Assembly (NCBI GenBank): GCA_006384855.1
Contig: VCJN01002948.1
Span: forward strand, 62,001 to 126,000
Length of the DNA: 64,000 nucleotides
Direction: 5' to 3'
From: Tetraselmis striata
Taxonomy: Eukaryota > Chlorophyta > Chlorodendrophyceae > Chlorodendrales > Chlorodendraceae
Below the pieces are notes generated by a model. That model made no database searches and had not been told where the DNA came from. It worked only from the letters and a program-made list of their open reading frames with translations. Every line of letters begins with the position of its first letter. The first letter of the stretch is position 1. A program made the translations under genes and the position numbers. This document shows, in pieces, positions 41,767 through 51,462 of this stretch.

Positions 41767-42516
41767 CTATTCCCCCACCGTCTTGTCCTTTGACGCATAG
41801 GCCAGCCGTGTGCCGTCCGGGCCGAAGGCCACGCTGGTGACCACCTCAATGTGCCCCCGCAGCGGCTGCATCGGCGCCTCTTCCCCGTGAGTGCGTTCCA
41901 CACCCGCACCGTCTTGTCCTCCGACGCACTGACCAACCGCGAGCGCCTGCCCCCCCGACGCCGCTGCGCCTCCCCCCCCGTGAGCGCGTTCCGCACCCGC
42001 ACCGTCTTGTCCTCCGACGCACTGACCAACCGCGAGCGCCTGCCCCCCCGACGCCGCTGCGCCTCCCCCCCCCGTGAGCGCGTTCCACACCCGCACCGTC
42101 TTGTCCTCCGACGCACTGACCAACCGCGTGCGCGTGCCCCCCCGAAGCCGCCGCGCCTCCGCCCCCGTGAGCGCGTTCCGCACCCCTACCGTCTTGTCCG
42201 ACACACAGGCCAGGCGTTTGCCGTCCGGGCTGAAGGCCACGCTGGTGACCACCTCAATGTGCCCCCGCAGGGGCTGCATCGGCGCCTCTTCCCCCGTGAG
42301 GGCGTGCCACACCCGCACCGTCTTGTCCTCCGCTGCACTGACCTGCCGCGGGCCGTCGGGGCTGAAGGCCACGCTGGTGACCACCTCAGTGTGCCCCTTC
42401 AGCGGCTGCGGCAGCGCCTCCTCCCCCGTTAGCGCGTCCCACATCCGTAGTGTCTGGTCATAGGAGGCACTAGTCAGCCGCTTGCCGTCCGGGCTGAAGG
42501 CCACGCTAGTAAACAC
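41767..42516 (-). CDS. WD40 fragment with tandem short blades (B1)
   Basis: 249 residues. Canonical [13 protein letters not shown] and VSDKTVGVRN blades (the last lacking one residue) are followed by short blades of about 31 residues, in which an Arg-rich segment ([17 protein letters not shown]) replaces the whole [15 protein letters not shown] strand. The short blades are read partly in another frame here because tracts differ by one C. It ends at a KTVGE amber. Counterpart: 51959-52708. Confidence 0.5.
   Translation of the reverse strand: MFTSVAFSPDGKRLTSASYDQTLRMWDALTGEEALPQPLKGHTEVVTSVAFSPDGPRQVSAAEDKTVRVWHALTGEEAPMQPLRGHIEVVTSVAFSPDGKRLACVSDKTVGVRNALTGAEARRLRGGTRTRLVSASEDKTVRVWNALTGGGGAAASGGQALAVGQCVGGQDGAGAERAHGGGGAAASGGQALAVGQCVGGQDGAGVERTHGEEAPMQPLRGHIEVVTSVAFGPDGTRLAYASKDKTVGE
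41911..42100 (-). repeat. Tandem short Arg-rich blades (93-94 bp period)
   Basis: The blade anchor GTCTTGTCCTCC recurs at 41911, 42004 and 42098. Between anchors the CGACGCCGCTGCGCCTCC segment replaces the GH strand and the SVAFSPDG strand, leaving about 31 residues. A blade lacking its outer strands would not close a normal propeller. B2 and B3 carry the same array near 52100-52300 and 62290-62490. Confidence 0.8.
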
Positions 42517-42522
42517 CTCAGT

Positions 42523-45093
42523 GTGCCGCCACAGCGGCTGCGGGAGCGCCTCTTCCCCCGTGAGCGCGTTCTATTCCCCCACCGTCTTGTCCTTTGACGC
42601 ATAGGCCAGCCGTGTGACGTCCGGGCTGAAGGCCACGCTGGTGACCACCTTAATGTGCCCCCGCATGGGCTGCATCGGCGCCTCTTCCCCGTGAGTGCGT
42701 TCCACCCGCACCGTCTTGTCCTCCGACGCACTGACCAACCGCGTGCGCCTGCCCCCCCGACGCCGCTGCGCCTCCCCCCCCGTGAGCGCGTTCCGCACCC
42801 GCACCGTCTTGTCCTCCGACGCACTGGCCAGGTGCTTGCCGTCCGGACTAGAGGCCACGCTGGTGACCACCTTAGTGTGCCCCCGCAGCGGCTGCGGGAG
42901 CGCCTCTTCCCCCGTGAGCGCGTTCCACACCCCTACCGTCTTGTCCTCCGACGCACAAGCCAGCCGTTTGCCGTCCGGGCTGAAGGCCACAATGGCGACC
43001 ACCTCAATGTGTTCCCGCATGGGCTGCATCGGCGCCGCTTTCCCCGTGAGTGCGTTCCACACCCGCACCGTCTTGTCCTCCGACGCACTGACCAGCCGCC
43101 TGCGCGTGCCCCCCCGACGCCGCTGCGCCTCCCCCCGTGTGAGCGCAAACCGCAGCCGCACCGTCTTGTCCTGGCCTCGCGGACGCACGGGCCAGTTGCT
43201 TGCCGTCCGGACTGAAGGCCACGCTAGTGACAACCTTAGTGTGCCCCCGCAGCGGCTGCGGCAGCACTTCTTCCCCTGTGACCGCGTTCCACACCCGTAG
43301 TAATTTGTCCCTCGACGCACCGACCAGCCGCGGGCCGTCCGGGCTGAAGGAAACGCTGGTGACCACCTCAGTAGGCCCGGGCGGGGGGCGCGGCAGCGCT
43401 TCCCCCCCGTCAGCGCGTTCCGCACCCGCACCGTCTTGTCCTCCGACGCACTGGCCAGGTGCTTGCCGTCCGGACTAGAGGCCACGCAGGTGACCATCCC
43501 AGTGTGCCCGCGCAGCGTGTGCGGCGACACTTCTTCCCCCGAGATCGCGTTCCACACCCGTAGTGTCTTGTCATAGGACGCACATGCCAGCCGCGTGCCG
43601 TCCGGGCTGAAGGCCACGCTGGTGACCACCTTAGTGTGCCCCGCAGCGGCTGCATCGGCGCCCTTTCCCCCGTGAGCGCGTTCCACACCCGCACCGTCTT
43701 GTTCTCCGACGCACAGGCCAGCCGCGTGCCGTCGGGGCTGAAGGCCAAGCGGTTGACCACCTCAATGTACCCCCGCAGCGGGTGCGGCTGCGCCTCCCCC
43801 CCCCCCCCGTGAGTGCGTTCCGCGCCCGCGCCGTGTTGTCCTCCGACGCACTGACATGTTGCTTGCCGTCCGGGCTGAAGGCCACGCTGGTGACCACCTC
43901 AGTTTGCCCCCGCAGCGGCTGCGGCAGCACTTCTTCCCCCGTGATCGCGTTCCACAGCCGTAGTGTCTTGTCCCTCGACGCACTAGCCAGCCGCGTGCCG
44001 TCCGGGCTGAAGGCCACGCTGGTGACCACCTCAATGTGCCCCTTCAGGGGCTGCATCGGCGCCTCTTCCCCCGTGAGCGCGTTCCACACCCGCACCGTCT
44101 TGTCCTCCGACGCATTGACCAGCCGCGTGCTGTCTGGGCTGAAGGACAAGCGGTTGACCACCTCAATGAACCCCCGCAGCGGGTGCGGCTGCGCCTCCCC
44201 CCCCCCCCGTGAGTGCGTTCCGCGCCCGCGCCGTGTTGTCCTCCGACGCACTGACATGTTGCTTGCCGTCCGGGCTGAAGGCCACGCTGGCGACCACCTC
44301 AGTTTGCCCCCGCAGCGGGTGCGGCAGTACTTCTTCCCCCGTGATCGCGTTCCACAGCTGTAGTGTCTTGTCCCTCGACGCACTAGCCAGCCGCGTGCCG
44401 TCCGGGCTGAAGGCCACGCTGGTGACCACCTCAGTGTGCCCCTTCAGAGGCTGCATCGGCGCCCTTTCCCCTGTGAGCGCGTCCCACACCCGTAGTGTTG
44501 TCATAGAACGCACATGCCAATCGCTTGTTGTCCGGGCTGCAGGCCATGCTAGTGACCACCTCAGTGTGCCCACCCATCGGATGCAGCAGCGCCTCCTCCC
44601 CCGTGAGCGCGTTCCACACCCGCACCGTCCAGTCTGCCGACGCACGGGCTTGCTGCGTGCCGTCCGGACTGAAGGCCGCGCTGGTGACCACCTCAGTGTG
44701 CCCCTTCAGCGGCTGCGGTAGCGCCTCCTCCCCCGTTAGCGCGTCCCACACCCGCAGTGTCTTGTCATAGGACGCATTGGTCAGCCGGTTGCCGTCCGGG
44801 CTGAAGGCCACGCTAGTAAACACCTCAGTGTGCCGCCGCAGCGGATGCGGGAGCGCCTCTTCCCCCGTGAGCGCGTTCTATTCCCCCACCGTCTTGTCCT
44901 CCGACGCATAGGCCTGCCGCGGGCCGTCGGGGCTGAAGGCCACGCTGGTGACCACCTCAGTGTGCCCCTTCAGCGGCTGCGGCAGCGCCTCCTCCCCCGT
45001 TAGCGCGTCCCACATCCGTAGTGTCTGGTCATAGAACGCACTAGTCAGCCGCTTGCCGTCCTGGCTGAAGGCCACGCTAGTAAACACCTCAGT
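42523..45093 (-). repeat. Internal 2571-bp repeat of B1, first copy
   Basis: Starts at GTGCCGCCACAGCGGC and recurs at 45094. It carries the [14 protein letters not shown] blade, the PRGQDKTVRLRF blade and the VERTHGEEA blade that appear only in B units. The length is a multiple of three. Confidence 0.88.
42571..43686 (-). CDS. WD40-repeat fragment of the 2571-bp internal repeat (B1)
   Basis: 371 codons. It begins out of frame, enters WD40 at [15 protein letters not shown], has two blades ([23 protein letters not shown]), shifts at KRCRAPRPG, and returns at PRGQDKTVRLRF. It then stays in frame for six blades, including the intact KTVGVWN blade and a VERTHGEEA blade formed by two compensating deletions, to a KTVGE amber. 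Copies at 45221-46258, 52842-53879 and 55413-56450, each split by one extra C in the short-blade tract. Confidence 0.5.
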   Translation of the reverse strand: MERAHGGKGADAAAAGHTKVVTSVAFSPDGTRLACASYDKTLRVWNAISGEEVSPHTLRGHTGMVTCVASSPDGKHLASASEDKTVRVRNALTGGKRCRAPRPGLLRWSPAFPSARTARGWSVRRGTNYYGCGTRSQGKKCCRSRCGGTLRLSLAWPSVRTASNWPVRPRGQDKTVRLRFALTRGEAQRRRGGTRRRLVSASEDKTVRVWNALTGKAAPMQPMREHIEVVAIVAFSPDGKRLACASEDKTVGVWNALTGEEALPQPLRGHTKVVTSVASSPDGKHLASASEDKTVRVRNALTGGEAQRRRGGRRTRLVSASEDKTVRVERTHGEEAPMQPMRGHIKVVTSVAFSPDVTRLAYASKDKTVGE

Positions 45094-45220
45094 GTGCCGC
45101 CACAGCGGCTGCGGGAGCGCCTCTTCCCCCGTGAGCGCGTTCTATTCCCCCACCGTCTTGTCCTTTGACGCATAGGCCAGCCGTGTGACGTCCGGGCTGA
45201 AGGCCACGCTGGTGACCACC

Positions 45221-46258
45221 TTAATGTGCCCCCGCATGGGCTGCATCGGCGCCTCTTCCCCGTGAGTGCGTTCCACCCGCACCGTCTTGTCCTCCGACGC
45301 ACTGACCAACCGCGTGCGCCTGCCCCCCCGACGCCGCTGCGCCTCCCCCCCCCGTGAGCGCGTTCCGCACCCGCACCGTCTTGTCCTCCGACGCACTGGC
45401 CAGGTGCTTGCCGTCCGGACTAGAGGCCACGCTGGTGACCACCTTAGTGTGCCCCCGCAGCGGCTGCGGGAGCGCCTCTTCCCCCGTGAGCGCGTTCCAC
45501 ACCCCTACCGTCTTGTCCTCCGACGCACAAGCCAGCCGTTTGCCGTCCGGGCTGAAGGCCACAATGGCGACCACCTCAATGTGTTCCCGCATGGGCTGCA
45601 TCGGCGCCGCTTTCCCCGTGAGTGCGTTCCACACCCGCACCGTCTTGTCCTCCGACGCACTGACCAGCCGCCTGCGCGTGCCCCCCCGACGCCGCTGCGC
45701 CTCCCCCCGTGTGAGCGCAAACCGCAGCCGCACCGTCTTGTCCTGGCCTCTCGGACGCACGGGCCAGTTGCTTGCCGTCCGGACTGAAGGCCACGCTAGT
45801 GACAACCTTAGTGTGCCCCCGCAGCGGCTGCGGCAGCACTTCTTCCCCTGTGACCGCGTTCCACACCCGTAGTAATTTGTCCCTCGACGCACCGACCAGC
45901 CGCGGGCCGTCCGGGCTGAAGGAAACGCTGGTGACCACCTCAGTAGGCCCGGGCGGGGGGCGCGGCAGCGCTTCCCCCCCGTCAGCGCGTTCCGCACCCG
46001 CACCGTCTTGTCCTCCGACGCACTGGCCAGGTGCTTGCCGTCCGGACTAGAGGCCACGCAGGTGACCATCCCAGTGTGCCCGCGCAGCGTGTGCGGCGAC
46101 ACTTCTTCCCCCGAGATCGCGTTCCACACCCGTAGTGTCTTGTCATAGGACGCACATGCCAGCCGCGTGCCGTCCGGGCTGAAGGCCACGCTGGTGACCA
46201 CCTTAGTGTGCCCCGCAGCGGCTGCATCGGCGCCCTTTCCCCCGTGAGCGCGTTCCAC
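45221..46258 (-). CDS. WD40-repeat fragment, second internal repeat of B1
   Basis: 345 codons. Same blade order as 42571-43686, but the eight-C tract of the short blade has nine C near 45348-45356, so the reading passes into the GGGGAAASGG frame and the last two blades continue separately at 45142-45396. A private GGCCTCTCGG for GGCCTCGCGG gives RASERPG. Confidence 0.48.
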   Translation of the reverse strand: MERAHGGKGADAAAAGHTKVVTSVAFSPDGTRLACASYDKTLRVWNAISGEEVSPHTLRGHTGMVTCVASSPDGKHLASASEDKTVRVRNALTGGKRCRAPRPGLLRWSPAFPSARTARGWSVRRGTNYYGCGTRSQGKKCCRSRCGGTLRLSLAWPSVRTASNWPVRPRGQDKTVRLRFALTRGEAQRRRGGTRRRLVSASEDKTVRVWNALTGKAAPMQPMREHIEVVAIVAFSPDGKRLACASEDKTVGVWNALTGEEALPQPLRGHTKVVTSVASSPDGKHLASASEDKTVRVRNALTGGGGAAASGGQAHAVGQCVGGQDGAGGTHSRGRGADAAHAGAH

Positions 46259-46765
46259 ACCCGCACCGTCTTGTTCTCCGACGCACAGGCCAGCCGCGTG
46301 CCGTCGGGGCTGAAGGCCAAGCGGTTGACCACCTCAATGTACCCCCGCAGCGGGTGCGGCTGCGCCTCCCCCCCCCCGTGAGTGCGTTCCGCGCCCGCGC
46401 CGTGTTGTCCTCCGACGCACTGACATGTTGCTTGCCGTCCGGGCTGAAGGCCACGCTGGTGACCACCTCAGTTTGCCCCCGCAGCGGCTGCGGCAGCACT
46501 TCTTCCCCCGTGATCGCGTTCCACAGCCGTAGTGTCTTGTCCCTCGACGCACTAGCCAGCCGCGTGCCGTCCGGGCTGAAGGCCACGCTGGTGACCACCT
46601 CAGTGTGCCCCTTCAGGGGCTGCATCGGCGCCTCTTCCCCCGTGAGCGCGTTCCACACCCGCACCGTCTTGTCCTCCGACGCATTGACCAGCCGCGTGCT
46701 GTCTGGGCTGAAGGACAAGCGGTTGACCACCTCAATGAACCCCCGCAGCGGGTGCGGCTGCGCCT

Positions 46766-46783
46766 CCCCCCCCCCCCCCCCCC
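46766..46783 (-). repeat. Mononucleotide tract, 18 C
   Basis: In the AQPHPLRGF linker of B1. The homologous tract in B2 (about 56959-56971) has 13 C. Both lengths break the WD40 frame but shift it differently. Confidence 0.9.
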
Positions 46784-47142
46784 GTGAGTGCGTTCCGCGC
46801 CCGCGCCGTGTTGTCCTCCGACGCACTGACATGTTGCTTGCCGTCCGGGCTGAAGGCCACGCTGGCGACCACCTCAGTTTGCCCCCGCAGCGGGTGCGGC
46901 AGTACTTCTTCCCCCGTGATCGCGTTCCACAGCCGTAGTGTCTTGTCCCTCGACGCACTAGCCAGCCGCGTGCCGTCCGGGCTGAAGGCCACGCTGGTGA
47001 CCACCTCAGTGTGCCCCTTCAGAGGCTGCATCGGCGCCCTTTCCCCTGTGAGCGCGTCCCACACCCGCAGTGTCTTGTCATAGGACGCATTGGTCAGCCG
47101 GTTGCCGTCCGGGCTGAAGGCCACGCTAGTAAACACCTCAGT

Positions 47143-47934
47143 GTGCCGCCGCAGCGGATGCGGGAGCGCCTCTTCCCCCGTGAGCGCGTTCTATTCCCCC
47201 ACCGTCTTGTCCTCCGACGCATAGGCCAGCCGTGTGCCGTCCGGGCTGAAGGCCACGCTGGTGACCACCTCAGTGTGCCCCTTCAGCGGGTGCGGCAGCG
47301 CCTCCTCCCCCGTTAGCGCGTCCCACACCCGTAGTGTCTTGTCATAGGACGCACTAGTCAGCCGCTTGCCGTCCGGGCTGAAGGCCACGCTAGTAAACAC
47401 CTCAGTGTGCCGCCGCAGCGGATGCGGGAGCGCCTCTTCCCCCGTGAGCGCGTTCTATTCCCCCACCGTCTTGTCCTCCGACGCATAGGCCAGCCGTGTG
47501 CCGTCCGGACTGAAGGCCGCGCTGGTGACCACCTCAGTGTGCCCCTTCAGCGGCTGCGGTAGCGCCTCCTCCCCCGTTAGCGCGTCCCACACCCGCAGTG
47601 TCTTGTCATAGGACGCATTGGTCAGCCGGTTGCCGTCCGGGCTGAAGGCCACGCTAGTAAACACCTCAGTGTGCCGCCGCAGCGGATGCGGGAGCGCCTC
47701 TTCCCCCGTGAGCGCGTTCTATTCCCCCACCGTCTTGTCCTCCGACGCATAGGCCAGCCGTGTGCCGTCCGGGCTGAAGGCCACGCTGGTGACCACCTCA
47801 GTGTGCCCCTTCAGCGGGTGCGGCAGCGCCTCCTCCCCCGTTAGCGCGTCCCACACCCGTAGTGTCTTGTCATAGGACGCACTAGTCAGCCGCTTGCCGT
47901 CCGGGCTGAAGGCCACGCTAGTAAACACCTCAGT
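47143..47934 (-). repeat. Two-blade (264 bp) tandem array at B1/B2 junction
   Basis: Units start at 47143, 47407 and 47671, with the next at 47935, each exactly 264 bp. The middle one has the NRLTNAS and [14 protein letters not shown] variant, the outer two the KRLTSAS variant. Each ends in the same in-frame TAG. Confidence 0.92.
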
Positions 47935-47982
47935 GTGCCGCCGCAGCGGATGCGGGAGCGCCTCTTCCCCCGTGAGCGCGTT

Positions 47983-48603
47983 CTATTCCCCCACCGTCTT
48001 GTCCTCCGACGCATAGGCCAGCCGTGTGCCGTCCGGGCTGAATGCCACGCTGGTGACCACCTCTATGTGCCCCCGCATGGGCTGCATCGGCGCCTCTTCC
48101 CCCGTGAGTGCGTTCCGCACCCGCACCGTCTTGTCCTCCGACGCAATGGCCAGTTGCTTGCCGTCCGGACTGAAGGCCACGCTAGTGACATCCTTAGTGT
48201 GCCCCCGCAGCGGCTGCGGCAGCACTTCTTCCCCCGTGATCGCGTTCCACACCCGTAGTAATTTGTCCCTCGACGCACTGACCAGCCGCGGGCCGTCCGG
48301 GCTGAAGGAAACGCTGGTGACCACCTCAGTGTGCCCCTGCGGGGGGCGCGGCTGCGCCTCAGCCCCCGTGAGCGCGTTCCGCACCCGCACCGTCTTGTCC
48401 TCCGACGCACTGGCCAGGTGCTTGCCGTCCGGACTAGAGGCCACGCTGGTGACCATCCCAGTGTGCCCCCGCAGCGGCTGCGGCAGCACTTCCCCCGTGA
48501 TCGCGTTCCACACCCGCACCGTCTTGCCCTCCGACGCACATGCCAGACGCGTGCCGTCCGGGCTGAAGGCCACCCTCGTGATCACCTCGGTGTGCCCCCG
48601 CAT
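47983..48603 (-). pseudogene. WD40 fragment at the start of B2
   Basis: Copy of 37796-38416 with SPDGPRL where B1 has SPDCPRL, showing that the B1 Cys is a private mutation. Confidence 0.65.
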
Positions 48604-48674
48604 CGGTTACATCGGCGCCTCTTCCCCCGTGAGCGCGTTCCACACCCGCACCGTCTTGTTCTCCGACGCACTGC

Positions 48675-50141
48675 CTAGCCGTGTGCCGTCTGGGTTGAAG
48701 GCCACGCTGGTGACCACCTCAGTGGGCCGCTGCAGCGGCCGTGGCAGCGCCTCCCCCCCCCCGTCACCTCGTTCCACACACCGCACCGTCTTGTCTTCCG
48801 ACGCACTGACCAGTTGCTTGCGGTCCGGACTGAAGGCCACGCTGGTGACCATCTTAGTGTGCCCCCGCAATGGCAGCGGCTGCACCTCCACCCCCGTGAG
48901 CGCGTTCCACACCCGCACCGTCTTGTTCTCCGACGCACAGGCCAGCCGCTTGCCGTCCGGGCTGAAGGCCACGCTAGTGACCACTTCGGTGTGCCGCCGC
49001 AGCTGCTGCGGGAGCGCCTCTTCCCCCGTGAGCGCGTTCCACACCCGCACCGTCTTGTCCTCCGCTGCACAGGCCAGCCGCGTGCCGTCGGGGCTGAAGG
49101 CCAAGCAGATGACCACCTCAATGTACCCCCGCAGCGGGTGCGGCTGCGCCTCCCCCCCCCCCCCCCCGTGAGTGCGTTCCGCGCCCGCGCCGTCTTGTCC
49201 TCCGACGCACTGACATGTTGCTTGCCGTCCGGGCTGAAGGCCACGCTGGTGACCACCTCAGTTTGCCCCCGCAGCGGGTGCGGCAGTACTTCTTCCCCCG
49301 TGATCGCGTTCCACAGCTGTAGTGTCTTGTCCCTCGACGCACTAGCCAGCCGCGTGCCGTCCGGGCTGAAGGCCACGCTGGTGACCACCTCAGTGTGCCC
49401 CTTCAGAGGCTGCATCGGCGCCCTTTCCCCCGTGAGCGCGTTCCACACCCGCACCGTCTTGTTCTCCGACGCACAGGCCAGCCGCTTGCCGTCCGGGCTG
49501 AAGGCCACGCTAGTGACCACCTTAGTGTGCCGCCGCAGCTGCTGCGGCAGCGCCTCTTCCCCCGTGAGCGCGTTCCACACCCGCACCGTCTTGTCCTCCG
49601 CTGCACAGGCCAGCCGCGTGCCGTCGGGGCTGAAGGCCAAGCGGTTGACCACCTCAATGTACCCCCGCAGCGGGTGCGGCTGCGCCTCCCCCCCCCCCGT
49701 GAGTTCGTTCCGCGCCCGCGCCGTCTTGTCCTCCGACGCACTGACATGTTGCTTGCCGTCCGGGCTGAAGGCCACGCTGGTGACCACCTCAGTTTGCCCC
49801 CGCAGCGGCTGCGGCAGCACTTCTTCCCCCGTGATCGCGTTCCACAGCCGTAGTGTCTTGTCCCTCGACGCACTAGCCAGCCGCGTGCCGTCCGGGCTGA
49901 AGGCCACGCTGGTGACCACCTCAGTGTGCCCCTTCAGGGGCTGCATCGGCGCCTCTTCCCCCGTGAGCGCGTTCCACACCCGCACCGTCTTGTCCTCCGA
50001 CGCATTGACCAGCCGCGTGCTGTCTGGGCTGAAGGACAAGCGGTTGACCACCTCAATGTACCCCCGCAGCGGGTGCGGCTGCGCCTCCCCCCTCCCCCGT
50101 GAGCGCGTTCCACACCCGCACCGTCCAGTCTGCCCGCGCAC
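48675..50141 (-). CDS. WD40-repeat fragment, about seven blades in frame (B2)
   Basis: 488 codons. The WD40 frame runs from the CCCCCCTCCCCC junction near 50088 to the 16-C tract at 49152-49167 (about 305 residues, seven blades) and crosses an 11-C tract at 49688-49698 in frame. The equivalent B1 interval is split at 39497-39506, where the tract has 10 C. This is a direct example of tract length determining continuity. Confidence 0.52.
   Translation of the reverse strand: MRGQTGRCGCGTRSRGRGEAQPHPLRGYIEVVNRLSFSPDSTRLVNASEDKTVRVWNALTGEEAPMQPLKGHTEVVTSVAFSPDGTRLASASRDKTLRLWNAITGEEVLPQPLRGQTEVVTSVAFSPDGKQHVSASEDKTARARNELTGGGEAQPHPLRGYIEVVNRLAFSPDGTRLACAAEDKTVRVWNALTGEEALPQQLRRHTKVVTSVAFSPDGKRLACASENKTVRVWNALTGERAPMQPLKGHTEVVTSVAFSPDGTRLASASRDKTLQLWNAITGEEVLPHPLRGQTEVVTSVAFSPDGKQHVSASEDKTARARNALTGGGGGRRSRTRCGGTLRWSSAWPSAPTARGWPVQRRTRRCGCGTRSRGKRRSRSSCGGTPKWSLAWPSARTASGWPVRRRTRRCGCGTRSRGWRCSRCHCGGTLRWSPAWPSVRTASNWSVRRKTRRCGVWNEVTGGGRRCHGRCSGPLRWSPAWPSTQTAHG
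49152..49167 (-). repeat. Mononucleotide tract, 16 C
   Basis: B2 member of a three-way comparison: 13 C in B1 (38964-38976), 16 here, 14 in B3 (59340-59353), with near-identical flanks. Confidence 0.9.
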
Positions 50142-50760
50142 GGGCTTGCTGCGTGCCGTCCGGACTGAAGGCCACGCTGGTGACCACCTCAGTGTGCCCC
50201 TTCAGCGGCTGCGGTAGCGCCTCCTCCCCCGTTAGCGCGTCCCACACCCGCAGTGTCTTTTCATAGGACGCATTGGTCAGCCGGTTGCCGTCCGGGCTGA
50301 AGGCCACGCTAGTAAACACCTCAGTGTGCCGCCGCAGCGGATGCGGGAGCGCCTCTTCCCCTACCCCTACCCCTACCGTCTTGTTCTCCGACACACAGGC
50401 CAGCCGTTTGCCGTCCGGGCTGAAGGCCACGCTAGTGACCACCTCAATGTGCCCCCGCAGGGGCTGCATCGGCGCCTCCTCCCCCGTGAGTGCGTTCCAC
50501 ACCCGCACCGTCCAGTCTGCCGACGCACGGGCTTGCCGCGTGCCGTCCGGGCTGAAGGCCACGCTGGTGACCACCTCAGTGTGCCCCTTCAGCGGCTGCG
50601 GTAGCGCCTCGTCCCCCGTTAGCGCGTCCTTAACCTGTAGTGTCTTGTCATAGGACGCACTGGTCAGCCGCTTGCCGTCCGGGCTGAAGGCCAAGCTAGT
50701 GACCACTTCGGTGTGCCCCCGCAGCGGCTGCGGGAGCGCCTCTTCCCCCGTGAGCGAGTT

Positions 50761-51462
50761 CTATTCCCCCACCGACTTGTCCTCCGACGCATAGGCCAGC
50801 CGTGTGCCGTCCGGGCTGAAGGCCACGCTGGTGACCACCTCAATGTGCCCCCGCAGGGGCTGCATCGGCGCCTCTTCCCCCGTGAGTGCGTTCCACACCC
50901 GCACCGTCTTGTCCTCCGACGCACGGGCTTGCCGCGTGCCGTCCGGGCTGAAGGCCACGCTAGTGACCACTTCGGTGTGCCGCCGCAGCTGCTGCGGCAG
51001 CGCCTCTTCCCCCGTGAGCGCGTTCCACACCCGCACCGTCTTGTCCTCCGCTGCACAGGCCAGCCGCGTGCCGTCGGGGCTGAAGGACAAGCGGTTGACC
51101 ACCTCAATGTACCCCCGCAGCGGGTGCGGCTGCGCCTCCCCCCCCCCCGTGAGTGCGTTCCGCACCCGCACCGTCTTGTCCTCCGACGCACTGACATGTT
51201 GCTTGCCGTCCGGACTGAAGGCCACGCTAGTGACAACCTTAGTGTGCCCCCGCAGCGGCTGCGGCAGCACTTCTTCCCCCGTGAGCGCGTTCCACACCCG
51301 TAGTAATTTGTCCCTCGACGCACTGACCAGCCGCGGGCCGTCCGGGCTGAAGGCCACGCTGGTGACCACCTCAGTGTGCCCCTGCGGGGGGCGCGGCTGC
51401 GCCTCCCCCCCCCCCCCCCGTGAGCGCGTCCCGCACCCGCACCGTCTTGTCCTCCGACGCAC
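50761..51462 (-). CDS. WD40 fragment, five blades in frame (B2)
   Basis: 233 codons. Counterpart of the downstream part of 40570-41475, beginning after the 15-C tract near 51405-51419 that breaks the seven-blade stretch. It ends at the SEDKSVGE amber. Copy at 60947-61648. Confidence 0.55.
   Translation of the reverse strand: MRRRTRRCGCGTRSRGGGGEAQPRPPQGHTEVVTSVAFSPDGPRLVSASRDKLLRVWNALTGEEVLPQPLRGHTKVVTSVAFSPDGKQHVSASEDKTVRVRNALTGGGEAQPHPLRGYIEVVNRLSFSPDGTRLACAAEDKTVRVWNALTGEEALPQQLRRHTEVVTSVAFSPDGTRQARASEDKTVRVWNALTGEEAPMQPLRGHIEVVTSVAFSPDGTRLAYASEDKSVGE

Larger units (their letters stand above)
45094..47068 (-). repeat. Internal 2571-bp repeat of B1, second copy (shortened)
   Basis: Same content as 42523-45093 up to about 47068, where it switches to the NRLTNAS W-D blade and the 264-bp array instead of the CT-deleted W-D blade. 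The breakpoint lies inside the conserved GCGTCCCACACCCG segment, as expected for homologous unequal exchange between blades. Confidence 0.82.
37748..47934 (-). repeat. Higher-order unit B1 (10187 bp)
   Basis: First copy of the largest tandem period. Landmarks recur at constant offsets in B2: the TAGGGG-like triplet (40167), short Arg-rich blades (about 41911-42100), the internal 2571-bp duplication (42523 and 45094) and the terminal 264-bp array (47143-47934). It differs from B2 by a few substitutions and by tract lengths, for example 13 versus 16 C at about 38969. Confidence 0.9.
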
